From CAWCDJ01 sp963836015 (lineage in GTDB: Bacteria; Acidobacteriota; Terriglobia; Bryobacterales; Bryobacteraceae), in assembly GCA_963836015.1 (NCBI GenBank), contig CAWIIF010000004.1, positions 1,736,001 to 1,800,000 of the forward strand: DNA of 64,000 bases, read 5' to 3'. Position numbers and translations under genes: made by a program. The notes beneath the pieces were generated by a model, which was not told the origin of the DNA, did not search any database, and saw only the letters and a program-made list of their open reading frames with translations. Position 1 is the stretch's first letter; every line of letters begins with the position of its first letter. Shown piece by piece: positions 35,843 to 45,224 of this stretch.

Positions 35843-36477
35843 GCGTCCAGGACTGCATCGTGTTCGTGGTGGATGACGATCCACTGGTCCGCGAGTCTCT
35901 TCAAGACTTGCTGAACTCGGCTGGTTTTACGGTGCGAACGTTTGGATCGGCAACCGAGTTCATCCGGAGCCAACGTCCGGACGTTGCCGCCTGCTTGATT
36001 CTCGACGTCCAACTACCCGATCGGAGCGGCCTCGATCTACAAACGGAGCTGGTGAAATCAGGCATCGAGATCCCCATCGTGTTTCTCACTGGACACGGAG
36101 ATATCCCGATGAGTGTGCAGGCCATGAAAGCGGGCGCCGTGGAGTTTCTGACGAAGCCGTTCCGCAAAGAGCCGCTGTGCGACGCTGTCAGGGAGGCTCT
36201 GGCCCGCGATGGCGAGGATCGCAAACAGCGATCCGAGATCTTGGAACTCCGAAATCGATTCGAGACGCTGACTCCGCGCGAGCGTCAGGTCCTGGCGCTG
36301 GTTGTTACCGGCCTGTTGAACAAGCAAATCGCCGGCGAGCTTGGCACTACTGACCTGACGGTCAAAGCGCACCGCGGCCGTGTGATGCGCAAAATGGGTG
36401 CGGGCTCTCTGGCCGATCTGGTTCGGATGGCCGAGAAGCTCAAAATCTCTTCTGACCCCGGTGTTCGACCAAAGTAG
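35839..36477 (+). CDS. Response regulator, FixJ/NarL type (receiver + LuxR HTH)
   Basis: A 212-residue regulator. The receiver (about 1-120) has VVDDDPL (9-15), the phosphoacceptor Asp in LILDVQLPD (about 56) and K at LTKPF. The LuxR-type HTH is LTPRERQVLALVVTGLLNKQIAGELGTTDLTVKAHRGRVMRKM. The GTG start lies inside the kinase stop, the normal coupled arrangement of a cognate pair. It probably controls genes in response to the GAF/PAS kinase; targets are unknown. Confidence 0.94.
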   Translation: MSVQDCIVFVVDDDPLVRESLQDLLNSAGFTVRTFGSATEFIRSQRPDVAACLILDVQLPDRSGLDLQTELVKSGIEIPIVFLTGHGDIPMSVQAMKAGAVEFLTKPFRKEPLCDAVREALARDGEDRKQRSEILELRNRFETLTPRERQVLALVVTGLLNKQIAGELGTTDLTVKAHRGRVMRKMGAGSLADLVRMAEKLKISSDPGVRPK

Positions 36478-36558
36478 AATAGACCGCGATCCGCAACCCT
36501 GGTAGTATTCCAGCATGGAGGGTTCAGAACCCTAAACGGGGAAGGGCTAGCTGGACCA

Positions 36559-36933
36559 ATGGATAGAGGATTGAAGCGGAATATCGCAGTAATAGATGAT
36601 GACGTGCTCGTGCGTCAAGCGCTGGAAGACTGTATGGAATCAGCGGGATACTTGGTTAAGGGCTTCGGTTCGGCGGAGGAGTTTCTGGAGTCCGGTTCTA
36701 CCCGGGACGCTGCTTGCCTGATCGTCGACGTGCAGTTGCCCGGCATTACCGGCCTGGAACTTCAGGACAAACTGGGCGGCGCCGATTATCCTGTGCCAAT
36801 TGTATTCGTGAGCGCCTTGGGAACTGGCGCAAATCGCGAGAAGGCGATCAGGCAGGGCGCGGCCGGTTTTCTTGCCAAACCGTTCCGCAGGGTAGACTTG
36901 CTGAACATAATAGGCGCGGCGATCCGGCGCTAA
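36559..36933 (+). CDS. Stand-alone receiver domain protein
   Basis: A 124-residue single receiver: AVIDDDVLVRQALEDCMESAGY at the N-terminus, the phosphoacceptor in LIVDVQLPGITGLEL and KPFRRVDLL at the end. It has no output domain, like CheY- or FixJ-type receivers that compete for a kinase. It lies 80 bases after the FixJ-type regulator and could act as a phosphate sink for, or modulator of, the same kinase. Confidence 0.9.
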   Translation: MDRGLKRNIAVIDDDVLVRQALEDCMESAGYLVKGFGSAEEFLESGSTRDAACLIVDVQLPGITGLELQDKLGGADYPVPIVFVSALGTGANREKAIRQGAAGFLAKPFRRVDLLNIIGAAIRR

Positions 36934-37111
36934 GCCGGCAATTACAACTCGCGCCTTCAACCACGTTGGATTTACACGTGAGTGTGTGGAGCGGGGGCGA
37001 AACTCCGCGGAAACAGGATATTTTGCGCTTGTAACTGGACATTAGAATCATGGACTCCAGGCCTTGTCACGGTGAACTGGAGTTGGCGCCCCTGGCGTTG
37101 GGGATTGCTCT

Positions 37112-40100
37112 ATGAGAGACCATTCCGAGTACGTGTTGGAGCCAATCCGCGAAGATGCCGAGTTCACGCTCTTCAGGGGTAGGCACCACGGCAACCCATC
37201 GCCCGTTCTAGTACTAGCTCCTGCCGCAGAACAAACGTGCCCCCAGAGCCTGCGACGCCTCGAACACGAATACTCGCTCGCAGCGGAACTGGAGCCCGAG
37301 TGGGCGGCAAAGCCCCTGGCGCTCACGCGTCACGAAGGAGGGACCATCCTTGTTCTCGCCGACCCGGGCGGTGAGCCTCTCGACCGCGTTCGCGAGCGGG
37401 ATCGGGAGCAGTCTCTCGATGTGGCGCGTCTTCTACGCATTGCCATTAACCTGGCAACGGCGCTCGGCCATGCCCACCAGCGCGGTCTGATCCACAAAGA
37501 CGTCAAGCCCGAAAACGTGCTCGTCGACGACGCCGGGCGCGTATGGCTCACCGGTTTTGGTATCGCGTCCCGGCTGCCGCGCGAGCGCCAGGCGCCCGCG
37601 CCGCCCGAAGGTGTTGCCGGTACCCTCGCCTACATGTCCCCGGAACAGACCGGGCGCATGAATCGATCGATGGATGCCCGCAGCGATCTCTACTCTTTGG
37701 GCGTCACCTTGTACCAGATGCTTACGGGCGTGCTCCCGTTCGCTGCCGCCGACCCTCTGGAATGGATCCACTGCCACATCGCGCGCCAGCCGGTCCCGCC
37801 CGTCGATCGCTGCGCGGTCCCGGAGCCGCTATCCGCCATCATCATGAAGCTGCTCGCCAAAAATGCGGAGGAGCGCTATCAGACCGCTGCGGGACTCGAA
37901 GCCGATCTTCGGCGGTGCCTGTCGGAATGGGAGTCGCATGGCCACATCGATAAATTCCCTCTGGCCACGGACGACTGTTCGGACCGGTTGCTGATACCGG
38001 AGAAGCTGTACGGGAGGGAGCGCGAAGTCGACACTCTTCTCGCCGCATTCGACCGCGTCGTGGCGCAGGGCGCCGCCGAACTGGTCCTGGTATCCGGGTA
38101 TTCCGGTGTCGGCAAATCTTCCGTAGTGAACGAGCTGCACAAGGTGCTGGTTCCGCCGCACGGGCTTTTCGCCGCCGGCAAGTTCGACCAGTACAAGCGC
38201 GACGTACCATACGCGACGCTGGCCCAGGCATTCCAGGCCCTCGTGCGTCAGATCCTGGTTAAGAGCGAAGCCGAGGTGGACCATTGGCGGCACGGCCTTC
38301 TCGAAGCGTTAGGGCCGAATGGCCAACTGATGGTCAACCTCATTCCCGAAGTCGAATTCGTCATCGGCAAACAACCACCCGTGACAGAACTGCCGCCCCA
38401 GGAAGCGCGCGGCCGTTTCCAGTTGGTGTTCCGGCGTTTCCTCGGCGTCTTCGCGCGCCCGGAGCATCCACTTGCGCTATTCCTGGACGATCTGCAATGG
38501 CTGGATACGGCGACTCTGGAACTGCTGGAGCGCCTGGTTACCGATCCGGACGTGCGCCACGTGCTGCTGATCGGAGCTTACCGCGACAACGAAGTCAGTT
38601 CTTCTCATCCGCTGATGCGGACGCTGGCCGCGATCCGCGACGCGGGGGCGAGGCCGCAGGAAATCGTGCTGGCGCCTCTCGGGCTCGACGACGTGGAGCG
38701 TCTCATCGCCGACGCCCTGCACTGCGAGCCGAACTCCGCCGGTCCGCTGGCGCTGTTGGTCCACGAGAAGACCGGCGGCAATCCGTTCTTCGCGATCCAG
38801 CTGGTCACCTCCCTGGTTGAGGAAGGCCTGCTCCGGTTCGACCGGGATGCGGCGGCCTGGGTCTGGGACTTGGATCGGATTCGCGCCAAGCGCTACTCCG
38901 ATAGCGTGGTGGACCTCATGCTGGGGAAACTGCGGCGATTGCCGCACCCTACGCAGACCGCTCTCCAGCAGCTTGCCTGCCTCGGGAACGTGGCCGGGAT
39001 CGCAACACTAGGCGTGGTCTTCGGACAATCTGAAGACGAGATCCACGCTCCCCTCTGGGATGCCGTCGGCAACGGGCTGATTCTTCGTTTAGAGCGGTCT
39101 TATGCCTTCCTCCACGACCGGGTCCAGGAAGCAGCGTACATTCTGATTCCGGAGCAACTGCGCGCTCAGACCCATTTGCGCATCGGCAGAATTCTCGCGG
39201 AGAGCACTCCGCAAGAGCGGCTGGAAGATGCGATATTCGACATCGTCAATCAACTCAACCGTGGCTCCCATCTCATCACTGATGTCGGTGAGCGTGAGCG
39301 AGTAGCCAGCCTGAACCTGATCGCGGGCAAACGGGCGAAGGCTTCCACAGCTTACGCCTCGGCCCTCAACTACCTTCATGCCGGCCGCTCGCTATTAAGC
39401 GAGGAGGACTGGGACCGCAACTACGACCTCATCTTCTCGATTGAGTCTCTCCTGGCCGAGTGCGAACTGCTTACCGCGGACATGGTCGCAGCCGAAGGCC
39501 GCCTGACCATGTTGGCGCAGCGTTCCAGAACCCGCCACGACTTTGCGGTTGTGACGCGATTGCAGGTCACCCTTTATACCACCTTGGATCGCAGCGACCG
39601 TGCTATCGAGGTGTTTCTCGATTACCTTCGCCGTAACGGCACGGACTGGTCGCCGCATCCGGCGCGCGATGAGGTCATCAAGGAGTACGACCGGATCTGG
39701 TCGCTGGTCGGCAACCGTCCGATCGAGGACCTTGTTGACTTGCCGCTGACCAATGATCCCGATGTCCTCGACATGCTCGATGTGTTCACCGAAATCGTCC
39801 ATCCGGCCATATTTTTCGATGAGAATCTATCCGCGCTGGTGGTTTGTCGCATGGCCAGTCTTTGCCTGGAGCACGGTACCTGCGATGCGTCGTGTTTCGG
39901 CTATATCTGGTTCGGGATGTTCGCCGGGCCGCGCTTCAACAATTACAAAGATGGATTCCGATTCGGCCAACTGGGCTACGATCTCGTGGCAAAGCACAGC
40001 CTGACTCGCTATGAGGCCAGAACCTACACTTCATTTGGCACGCTGACGCCTTGGGCGAAGCACGCCCTGAAGGGACGTGAACTGATCCGGCGTGCGTTCG

Positions 40101-43100
40101 ATGTCGCATATCGAACCGGGGACCTTACATTCTCCGCCTATAGCTGGCATTCGTTGCTCGCCAATTATCTGCTCGTGGGCGACCCTCTTTCGGAGGTCCA
40201 ATCGGAGGCGGAGAAGGGCCTCAATTTCGTCGAGAAAGCCGGCTTTGGGCTGGTGACCGAGAATTGCAGGGCGATTTTGGGTCTCATCCGTACGCTGCGC
40301 GGCCTGACTTCCACCTTTGGATGCTTCGACACCGACCACTACAACGAATCGGACACCGAACATCACTACGCCAGTAATCCGGTACTGTCACTCTCCGAGT
40401 TTTTCTATTGGACTCGAAAGTTGCAGGCCAGATATTTCGCGGGAGACTACGCCTCGGCTGTCGAGGCGTCTCGGAAAGCCCATCAATTGCTCTGGACGGC
40501 GGCATCGCAGGTGGAAACCGGCGATTTTCGCTTCTATGCCGCCCTGGCTCACGCTGCCGCCTGGAACTCGGCCTCTTCCGAAGAGAGACAAGAGCATTTT
40601 GCCGCGCTGAACGACCATCACCGGCAGCTCGAGATATGGGCACTGCATTGCCCCGCAAATTTCCAAACCAAAACCGCGCTCGTCAGCGCTGAAATCGCGC
40701 GCATCGAAGGCCGGATTCTCGACGCTGAACATTTGTACGAAGCGGCGATCCGTTCGGCACACGACAACGGCTTCGCACATTGCGAGGCGGTCTCCAACGA
40801 ATGTGCGGCGCAGTTTTATTCAGCACGAGGTTTCACCAAAATTGCGCGCGTCTATTTGCGAGATGCCCGGGACTGCTATCTACGATGGGGCGCGGACGCG
40901 AAGGTCCGGCAGCTCGAGGAACTCTATCCAAAGATCAAGGCGGAGAAAAACTCATCCAACTCGGGCGCCATTCTCGCCTCCGTCGAGCAACTTGACCTGG
41001 CGACGGTCATCCGCGTATCGGAGGCAGTATCGGGTGAGATCGAGCAGAAAAAGCTGATCGATACGCTCATGCGCACGGCTATTGAACATGCCGGGGCCGA
41101 GCGGGGTCTGCTGATCCTGCATCGGGGCGGCGAGTTGCGGATCGAAGCTGAAGCCAGCACCGGTCCCGGCAAGATCGAGGTGGTGGTTCGGCACGCAGCC
41201 GTCACGCCGTCTGATCTCCCGCAATCCGTGATGCATTACGTGCTCCGCACGCAGGAGGGCGTGCTCCTCGACGATGCCTCGGCGGATAAGGTCTATTCGC
41301 AGGACGAATATGTCTGCCGGAAACGCTCCAAGTCCATCTTCTGCCTGCCAATCGTCAAGCAAGCGAAGCTCGTCGGTGTACTTTATCTGGAGAACAATCT
41401 GACTCCGGATGTCTTCACGCCTGACCGGATTACCGTACTACAGTTGCTGGCCTCGCAAGCCGCGATTTCGCTGGAGAACGCCGCGCTCTATTCCGATCTG
41501 CAACTCCAGGCTGGGCTCCTACAGCGCCTTCCTGTATCCGCCTGGACGCTCACGCCTGATGGGACACCGGACTTCGTGAATCAAGTTTGGCTTGAATTCT
41601 CCGGTCAGGCCCTCGAATTCGTCCAATCGTCTCCCGAGGCCTGGATGACTGCGGTTCACCCTGAGGATCGCGAAACAGCATCGACGGCCCTTTGGGCCGG
41701 AGTACGCTCGGGGCAGGGCTTTGCGTTCGAAACCCGGTCTCTGCGCGCTCGAGACGGGGTATATCGTTGGCATCTCCAACAAGCTGTGGTCTTGCGCGAT
41801 GCAGAAGGAAACGTCCTCAAATTCGTCGGTACCACCACCGACATCGACGACCAGAAGCGTGCCGAAGAGAAGATCCGCCAAAGCGAGAAGGAAGCCCGGC
41901 AACTCCTGGACCTTTCGCCCCTGCACATCACGGAATTGGGCCCCGACGGGGCGCGCCTCTACGCCAATCGGGCGTCACTGGATTATTACGGCATTACTTT
42001 GGAGGAATGGCAGGGGGCTGACTTGCAACGGCTGCTGCATCCTCAGGACGCCGAAATCGTGACAAAGGACCTTCCCGAAAAACTCAAAAGCGGATCGCCA
42101 TTTGAGTACGAAGCGCGGCTTAAGAGAAAGGACGGGCGGTATCGCTGGTTCCACTATCGCTTAAGTCCGATGTCAGACGATCAAGGGCGCATCACCCGTT
42201 GGTATGCCGCGGGGACCGATATCGAGGAGCTTAAGCTGTCCGAGCAAAGGCTTCAGGAAGAGAATGTAGCGCTGCGCGAAGAAATCAACAAGGCATCGAT
42301 GTTCGAGGAGATCGTCGGAACATCGGCTCGCCTGAAGAGGGTGATTTCCCGCATATCCAAAGTCGCGCCGACCGACTCCAGTGTTCTGATCACCGGCGAG
42401 ACCGGCACCGGCAAGGAACTGGTTGCCCGCGCGATCCACCGTCGTTCGAGGCGATTCTCGAACGCGTTTGTGAGCGTAAACTGCGCGGCCGTCCCGCGCG
42501 ATCTGATCGCTTCGGAGTTGTTCGGACACGAGAAGGGCGCCTTCACCGGCGCCACGCAACTGCGTTTGGGGCGCTTTGAACTGGCGGCCGGTGGCACCAT
42601 CTTTCTGGACGAAGTCGGAGAGCTTCCCGCCGAAACCCAGATCGCGCTCCTGCGTGTTCTGCAGGAGCGCGAATTCCAGCGTGTCGGCGGGGCTTCGACG
42701 ATTCGAGCCGATGTCCGAGTGATCGCCGCCACCAATCGAGACTTAGAGGCTGCCATCGCCGCGGACAGGTTCCGGAGCGACCTGTTTTATCGACTCAACG
42801 TCTTTCCGATTGAGATGCCTTCACTACGTGAGCGGAAGGACGACATACCACTGTTGGTCGAGTACTTCCTGGATCGTTACGGAAGAAAAGCAGGAAAGAG
42901 TTTTCGGGCGGTGGATAAGAACAGCCTGGACCTGCTCCAGTCTTACCCTTGGCCGGGCAACATTCGCGAGTTGCAGAATGTGATCGAGCGCTCCGTGATT
43001 GTCGCTGACGGAGACACGTTCTCGGTCGATGAGAGTTGGCTTTCCCGCCGGGCCCGGTCACCGGAGCCGGCGAATCCTCTCGAACTGCCTCAACAGCTTG

Positions 43101-43258
43101 CGGCGCAAGAGAAAGAGATGATTGAGGCGGCTCTCCGGGAATGCAAAGGGCGGGTATCCGGAACTTCGGGGGCTGCGGCCAGACTCGGTATGCCTGGATC
43201 TACCTTGGAGTCGAAGATCAGGTCGCTGAATATCGACAAGAAACGCTTCAAGGCGTAG
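37112..43258 (+). CDS. Giant fusion regulator: protein-kinase-like / AAA ATPase / GAF / PAS / sigma-54 activator
   Basis: This 2048-residue protein joins a Ser/Thr-kinase-like domain (about 60-270), an AAA_16-type ATPase (Walker A GYSGVGKSS near 330), a long TPR-like helical middle, a GAF domain (about 1310-1465), two PAS domains (about 1470-1710), a sigma-54 AAA+ domain (Walker A GETGTGKE near 1763, GAFTGA near 1810) and a Fis-type HTH (about 1995-2048). In the usual relatives the C-terminus is a histidine kinase; here it is a sigma-54 activator. The kinase part has HKDVKPEN but GFG in place of DFG, and no clear VAVK lysine, so it is probably a pseudokinase. It likely turns a GAF or PAS signal into promoter activation. 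ATG 37112 has only a weak ribosome site. Confidence 0.93.
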   Translation: MRDHSEYVLEPIREDAEFTLFRGRHHGNPSPVLVLAPAAEQTCPQSLRRLEHEYSLAAELEPEWAAKPLALTRHEGGTILVLADPGGEPLDRVRERDREQSLDVARLLRIAINLATALGHAHQRGLIHKDVKPENVLVDDAGRVWLTGFGIASRLPRERQAPAPPEGVAGTLAYMSPEQTGRMNRSMDARSDLYSLGVTLYQMLTGVLPFAAADPLEWIHCHIARQPVPPVDRCAVPEPLSAIIMKLLAKNAEERYQTAAGLEADLRRCLSEWESHGHIDKFPLATDDCSDRLLIPEKLYGREREVDTLLAAFDRVVAQGAAELVLVSGYSGVGKSSVVNELHKVLVPPHGLFAAGKFDQYKRDVPYATLAQAFQALVRQILVKSEAEVDHWRHGLLEALGPNGQLMVNLIPEVEFVIGKQPPVTELPPQEARGRFQLVFRRFLGVFARPEHPLALFLDDLQWLDTATLELLERLVTDPDVRHVLLIGAYRDNEVSSSHPLMRTLAAIRDAGARPQEIVLAPLGLDDVERLIADALHCEPNSAGPLALLVHEKTGGNPFFAIQLVTSLVEEGLLRFDRDAAAWVWDLDRIRAKRYSDSVVDLMLGKLRRLPHPTQTALQQLACLGNVAGIATLGVVFGQSEDEIHAPLWDAVGNGLILRLERSYAFLHDRVQEAAYILIPEQLRAQTHLRIGRILAESTPQERLEDAIFDIVNQLNRGSHLITDVGERERVASLNLIAGKRAKASTAYASALNYLHAGRSLLSEEDWDRNYDLIFSIESLLAECELLTADMVAAEGRLTMLAQRSRTRHDFAVVTRLQVTLYTTLDRSDRAIEVFLDYLRRNGTDWSPHPARDEVIKEYDRIWSLVGNRPIEDLVDLPLTNDPDVLDMLDVFTEIVHPAIFFDENLSALVVCRMASLCLEHGTCDASCFGYIWFGMFAGPRFNNYKDGFRFGQLGYDLVAKHSLTRYEARTYTSFGTLTPWAKHALKGRELIRRAFDVAYRTGDLTFSAYSWHSLLANYLLVGDPLSEVQSEAEKGLNFVEKAGFGLVTENCRAILGLIRTLRGLTSTFGCFDTDHYNESDTEHHYASNPVLSLSEFFYWTRKLQARYFAGDYASAVEASRKAHQLLWTAASQVETGDFRFYAALAHAAAWNSASSEERQEHFAALNDHHRQLEIWALHCPANFQTKTALVSAEIARIEGRILDAEHLYEAAIRSAHDNGFAHCEAVSNECAAQFYSARGFTKIARVYLRDARDCYLRWGADAKVRQLEELYPKIKAEKNSSNSGAILASVEQLDLATVIRVSEAVSGEIEQKKLIDTLMRTAIEHAGAERGLLILHRGGELRIEAEASTGPGKIEVVVRHAAVTPSDLPQSVMHYVLRTQEGVLLDDASADKVYSQDEYVCRKRSKSIFCLPIVKQAKLVGVLYLENNLTPDVFTPDRITVLQLLASQAAISLENAALYSDLQLQAGLLQRLPVSAWTLTPDGTPDFVNQVWLEFSGQALEFVQSSPEAWMTAVHPEDRETASTALWAGVRSGQGFAFETRSLRARDGVYRWHLQQAVVLRDAEGNVLKFVGTTTDIDDQKRAEEKIRQSEKEARQLLDLSPLHITELGPDGARLYANRASLDYYGITLEEWQGADLQRLLHPQDAEIVTKDLPEKLKSGSPFEYEARLKRKDGRYRWFHYRLSPMSDDQGRITRWYAAGTDIEELKLSEQRLQEENVALREEINKASMFEEIVGTSARLKRVISRISKVAPTDSSVLITGETGTGKELVARAIHRRSRRFSNAFVSVNCAAVPRDLIASELFGHEKGAFTGATQLRLGRFELAAGGTIFLDEVGELPAETQIALLRVLQEREFQRVGGASTIRADVRVIAATNRDLEAAIAADRFRSDLFYRLNVFPIEMPSLRERKDDIPLLVEYFLDRYGRKAGKSFRAVDKNSLDLLQSYPWPGNIRELQNVIERSVIVADGDTFSVDESWLSRRARSPEPANPLELPQQLAAQEKEMIEAALRECKGRVSGTSGAAARLGMPGSTLESKIRSLNIDKKRFKA

Positions 43259-43268
43259 ATTCGCGAAA

Positions 43269-43314
43269 TCTCGCGATTTGCGAGTTTTCGCAAATCGCGA
43301 GACGTTACTAACGT
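43269..43314. promoter_or_regulatory. Double palindrome, candidate activator-binding site
   Basis: TCTCGCGATTTGCG (43269-43282) pairs exactly with CGCAAATCGCGAGA (43289-43302) over a 6-base loop; directly next to it ACGTTA-C-TAACGT (43302-43314) is a second dyad. It begins 10 bases after the giant regulator stop and lies about 24 bases upstream of a sigma-54-like promoter. It could be a terminator, but there is no T-run after it, and the position fits an upstream activator sequence. Confidence 0.5.
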
Positions 43315-43337
43315 ATTTATTCTCAACAGACTGCGAG

Positions 43338-43353
43338 TGGTTTCGAGCGTGCA
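43338..43353 (+). promoter_or_regulatory. Sigma-54-like promoter upstream of STAS gene
   Basis: TGGTTTCGAGCGTGCA keeps the invariant GG and GC with the required ten-base spacing, but other -24/-12 positions are degenerate. Two direct copies of CGAAACCA (43376-43383 and 43392-43399) lie downstream; the -24 element itself contains the same 8-mer inverted (43338-43345). Confidence 0.35.
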
Positions 43354-43437
43354 TTACCTCTGTGACAAAGGAATTCGAAACCAAGGATGATCGAAACCAT
43401 TCGATCCTCCCGGAACGGCAGACCGGGGAGGCGAGAG

Positions 43438-43701
43438 ATGTTGAGAATTCAGAGGTCGGGCGACGGGGAAGTGGTCTTGAAGTTAAGCGGCCGGATAGAT
43501 GAGGAAAACATCGCCGAGCTGCGGACCCTGGTTGCGGCGGAAGTGAGTGGTCAACACATGGTCTTAGACCTGGAGGATGTGACTCTGGTTGGACAGGAAG
43601 GCATTACTTTTCTCGCGGAGTGCGAGGGGGCTGGCATCACGCTGGTAAACTGTCCGCCGTATGTCCGCCAGTGGATTTCGCGAGAACGCAGCAGCTGGTA
43701 A
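43438..43701 (+). CDS. STAS domain protein (anti-sigma antagonist type)
   Basis: A compact protein of 87 residues that is one STAS domain: VVLKLSGRIDEENIAELRTLV, MVLDLEDVTLVGQEGITFLAECEGAGITLVNCP. The site that anti-sigma kinases phosphorylate is usually a Ser or Thr in a DxSGI context; here the segment reads VGQEGI, so it probably is not phosphorylated. ATG 43438 was chosen for GGGGAGGCGAGAG upstream; an earlier frame start at 43387 adds no homology. It is 17 bases before the sigma-54 activator gene, so it may modulate that protein. Confidence 0.8.
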   Translation: MLRIQRSGDGEVVLKLSGRIDEENIAELRTLVAAEVSGQHMVLDLEDVTLVGQEGITFLAECEGAGITLVNCPPYVRQWISRERSSW

Positions 43702-43717
43702 TAGAAAGGATGGCTTT

Positions 43718-44755
43718 ATGAATAACAACCTAAGCGCCCTCATGGACGAGGAGATCGTTGGCCTCAGTCCTGCGTTTCAACAAGTCCTGGCTCTGGTCCG
43801 CATGATCGCAAAAAGCGATTCTATAACCTTGATTCAGGGCGAAACCGGCACCGGCAAGGAGGTCATCGCCAGCGCCATTCACAACCAGAGTTCGCGCAGG
43901 CAGGGCCCATTTGTAAAGTTGAACTGCGCCGCGATCCCTGGGCCCTTGCTGGAGAGCGAACTTTTCGGCCACGAACGAGGCGCCTTCACGGGAGCCTGTG
44001 CACAGACCAAGGGGCGATTCCAGATGGCGGATCGGGGCACCCTCTTTCTCGACGAGATCGGCGATTTGCCGCTGGAACTGCAACCCAAACTGCTCCGCGC
44101 TCTACAGGAACAGGAGTTCGAGCGACTGGGCAGCGGCCAGACGATTCGGGTCAACGTGCGCGTGGTGGCGGCGACCAACCAGGACCTCTCGAAGCTGGTG
44201 GCGAACAAGCAGTTTCGAGCAGACCTGTACTACCGCTTGAACGTCATTCCGATCAACCTTCCTCCCTTGCGGGAGCGGGTTCAGGATATCCCGTTGCTGG
44301 TGGAGTACTTCGTAAGGAAGCTGTCCGCCCGTCTCGACAGGTCCATCGACTTGATTCCGGATGAAGTGATGGAAGTGCTCAAAGCGCACGACTGGCCCGG
44401 CAATATTCGCGAACTGCAGAATTTCATTGAACGCGCCGTGGTGTTTTCACCGGAATCGGTGCTGCGCCTACCGCTGACCGACTTGAAACTGATGACGAAG
44501 CAGCCGTCGGCGGCGGTCTCCCGCACGCTCGCAGACGCGGAGCGCGAACACATCCTGGACGTATTGAAGCAAACCGATGGGCTGATCGGTGGAATGCACG
44601 GCGCCGCGTCGCGTTTGGGCTTGCCGCGCACCACGCTGGTGTACAAGATGCGGAAACTGGGCATTGAAGCGCGGCGGTCGCACCGGTCGCGCTCCATTCA
44701 TCCGGCGGGAGATGGTCTTGCAAGGGAACGGGTTGGCGCCGTCGGGAGTTTCTGA
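43718..44755 (+). CDS. Sigma-54-dependent transcription activator without sensor domain (activator 1)
   Basis: A 345-residue activator made of the AAA+ central domain and a Fis-type HTH only. Motifs include Walker A GETGTGKE (about 44-51), GAFTGA, Walker B GTLFLDEIGD and the arginine-finger region ELQNFIER. The C-terminal HTH is LIGGMHGAASRLGLPRTTLVYKMRKLGI, followed by a basic, disordered tail. With no receiver or PAS domain, activity must come from another partner or be constitutive, as in PspF. The ribosome site is GAAAGGA before ATG 43718. It is a close paralogue of activator 2 at 53083-54153. A decayed HTH copy lies at 45024-45155. Confidence 0.92.
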   Translation: MNNNLSALMDEEIVGLSPAFQQVLALVRMIAKSDSITLIQGETGTGKEVIASAIHNQSSRRQGPFVKLNCAAIPGPLLESELFGHERGAFTGACAQTKGRFQMADRGTLFLDEIGDLPLELQPKLLRALQEQEFERLGSGQTIRVNVRVVAATNQDLSKLVANKQFRADLYYRLNVIPINLPPLRERVQDIPLLVEYFVRKLSARLDRSIDLIPDEVMEVLKAHDWPGNIRELQNFIERAVVFSPESVLRLPLTDLKLMTKQPSAAVSRTLADAEREHILDVLKQTDGLIGGMHGAASRLGLPRTTLVYKMRKLGIEARRSHRSRSIHPAGDGLARERVGAVGSF

Positions 44756-44807
44756 GAAGTTACCTCCTGATTTTCTGCGGCGCTCACCCACGGAAATCCC
44801 GCCGCCG

Positions 44808-45026
44808 TTACTCCCGGCGGATTGGGGCTTCCTGCCCTTCGCGGCCGCCCATGGCGCCTTTGATCTCGATCCGGATCGGACGAATCGCGGCTTGATCGAG
44901 CGGATTGGGGCCTCCACTCTGCCCTCCGCTTCCAAGCGATGTTCCCAAGGTCTGAGTCGATTGCATGAATTGCGCAGAAGTGAGCTCGCCAATGGCGTTT
45001 CCGAAGTTGGGGTGGTTCGAGGATTG
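44808..45026 (-). pseudogene. C-terminal remnant of a TonB-dependent receptor
   Basis: On the complement one frame encodes SSNHPNFGNAIGELTSAQFM, then QSTQTLGTSLGSGGQSGG and PNPL, ending in a TAA at 44808. This pattern, with HPNFGN and SLGSGG-type loops, is characteristic of the C-terminal end of Oar-like TonB receptors of Acidobacteriota. No start or body of the gene is present, and its upstream end meets a fragment of a sigma-54 activator. It is not a copy of the intact receptor's own end, so a different paralogue was the source. Confidence 0.7.
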
Positions 45027-45155
45027 GAGCAGACCGATGGGCTGATCGGCGGACTGTACAGCGCTGCCACGCCTCTCGGCTTACCGCCGCCATCACGCTG
45101 GTTTACAAAATGCGCAAACTCTGAATTGAAGAGCGCCGCTCCCATCGAGTGCGTT
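45024..45155 (+). pseudogene. Decayed Fis-type HTH fragment of a sigma-54 activator
   Basis: About 130 bases align with the end of activator 1 (for example EQTDGLIGG, then SAATPLGLP). An insertion of one base moves the frame within the HTH and a stop codon follows after MRKL. It matches activator 1 in LGLP, LVYKMRKL and the basic RRSHR tail. It lies just after the intact activator 1 gene, so it is the remnant of a third copy. Confidence 0.75.
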
Positions 45156-45224
45156 CCATGTGCATGCGGCCGAACCGGCTTTTTATGCCGTCGCCAATTA
45201 TTGAGAAATCCGGATTCGGCAGTC

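Noticed and set aside
37080..37105. TGGCGTTGGGGATTGC before the giant regulator as a sigma-54 promoter
   Set aside because: The spacing between GG and GC is eleven bases, one too many, and it lies directly before the start codon.
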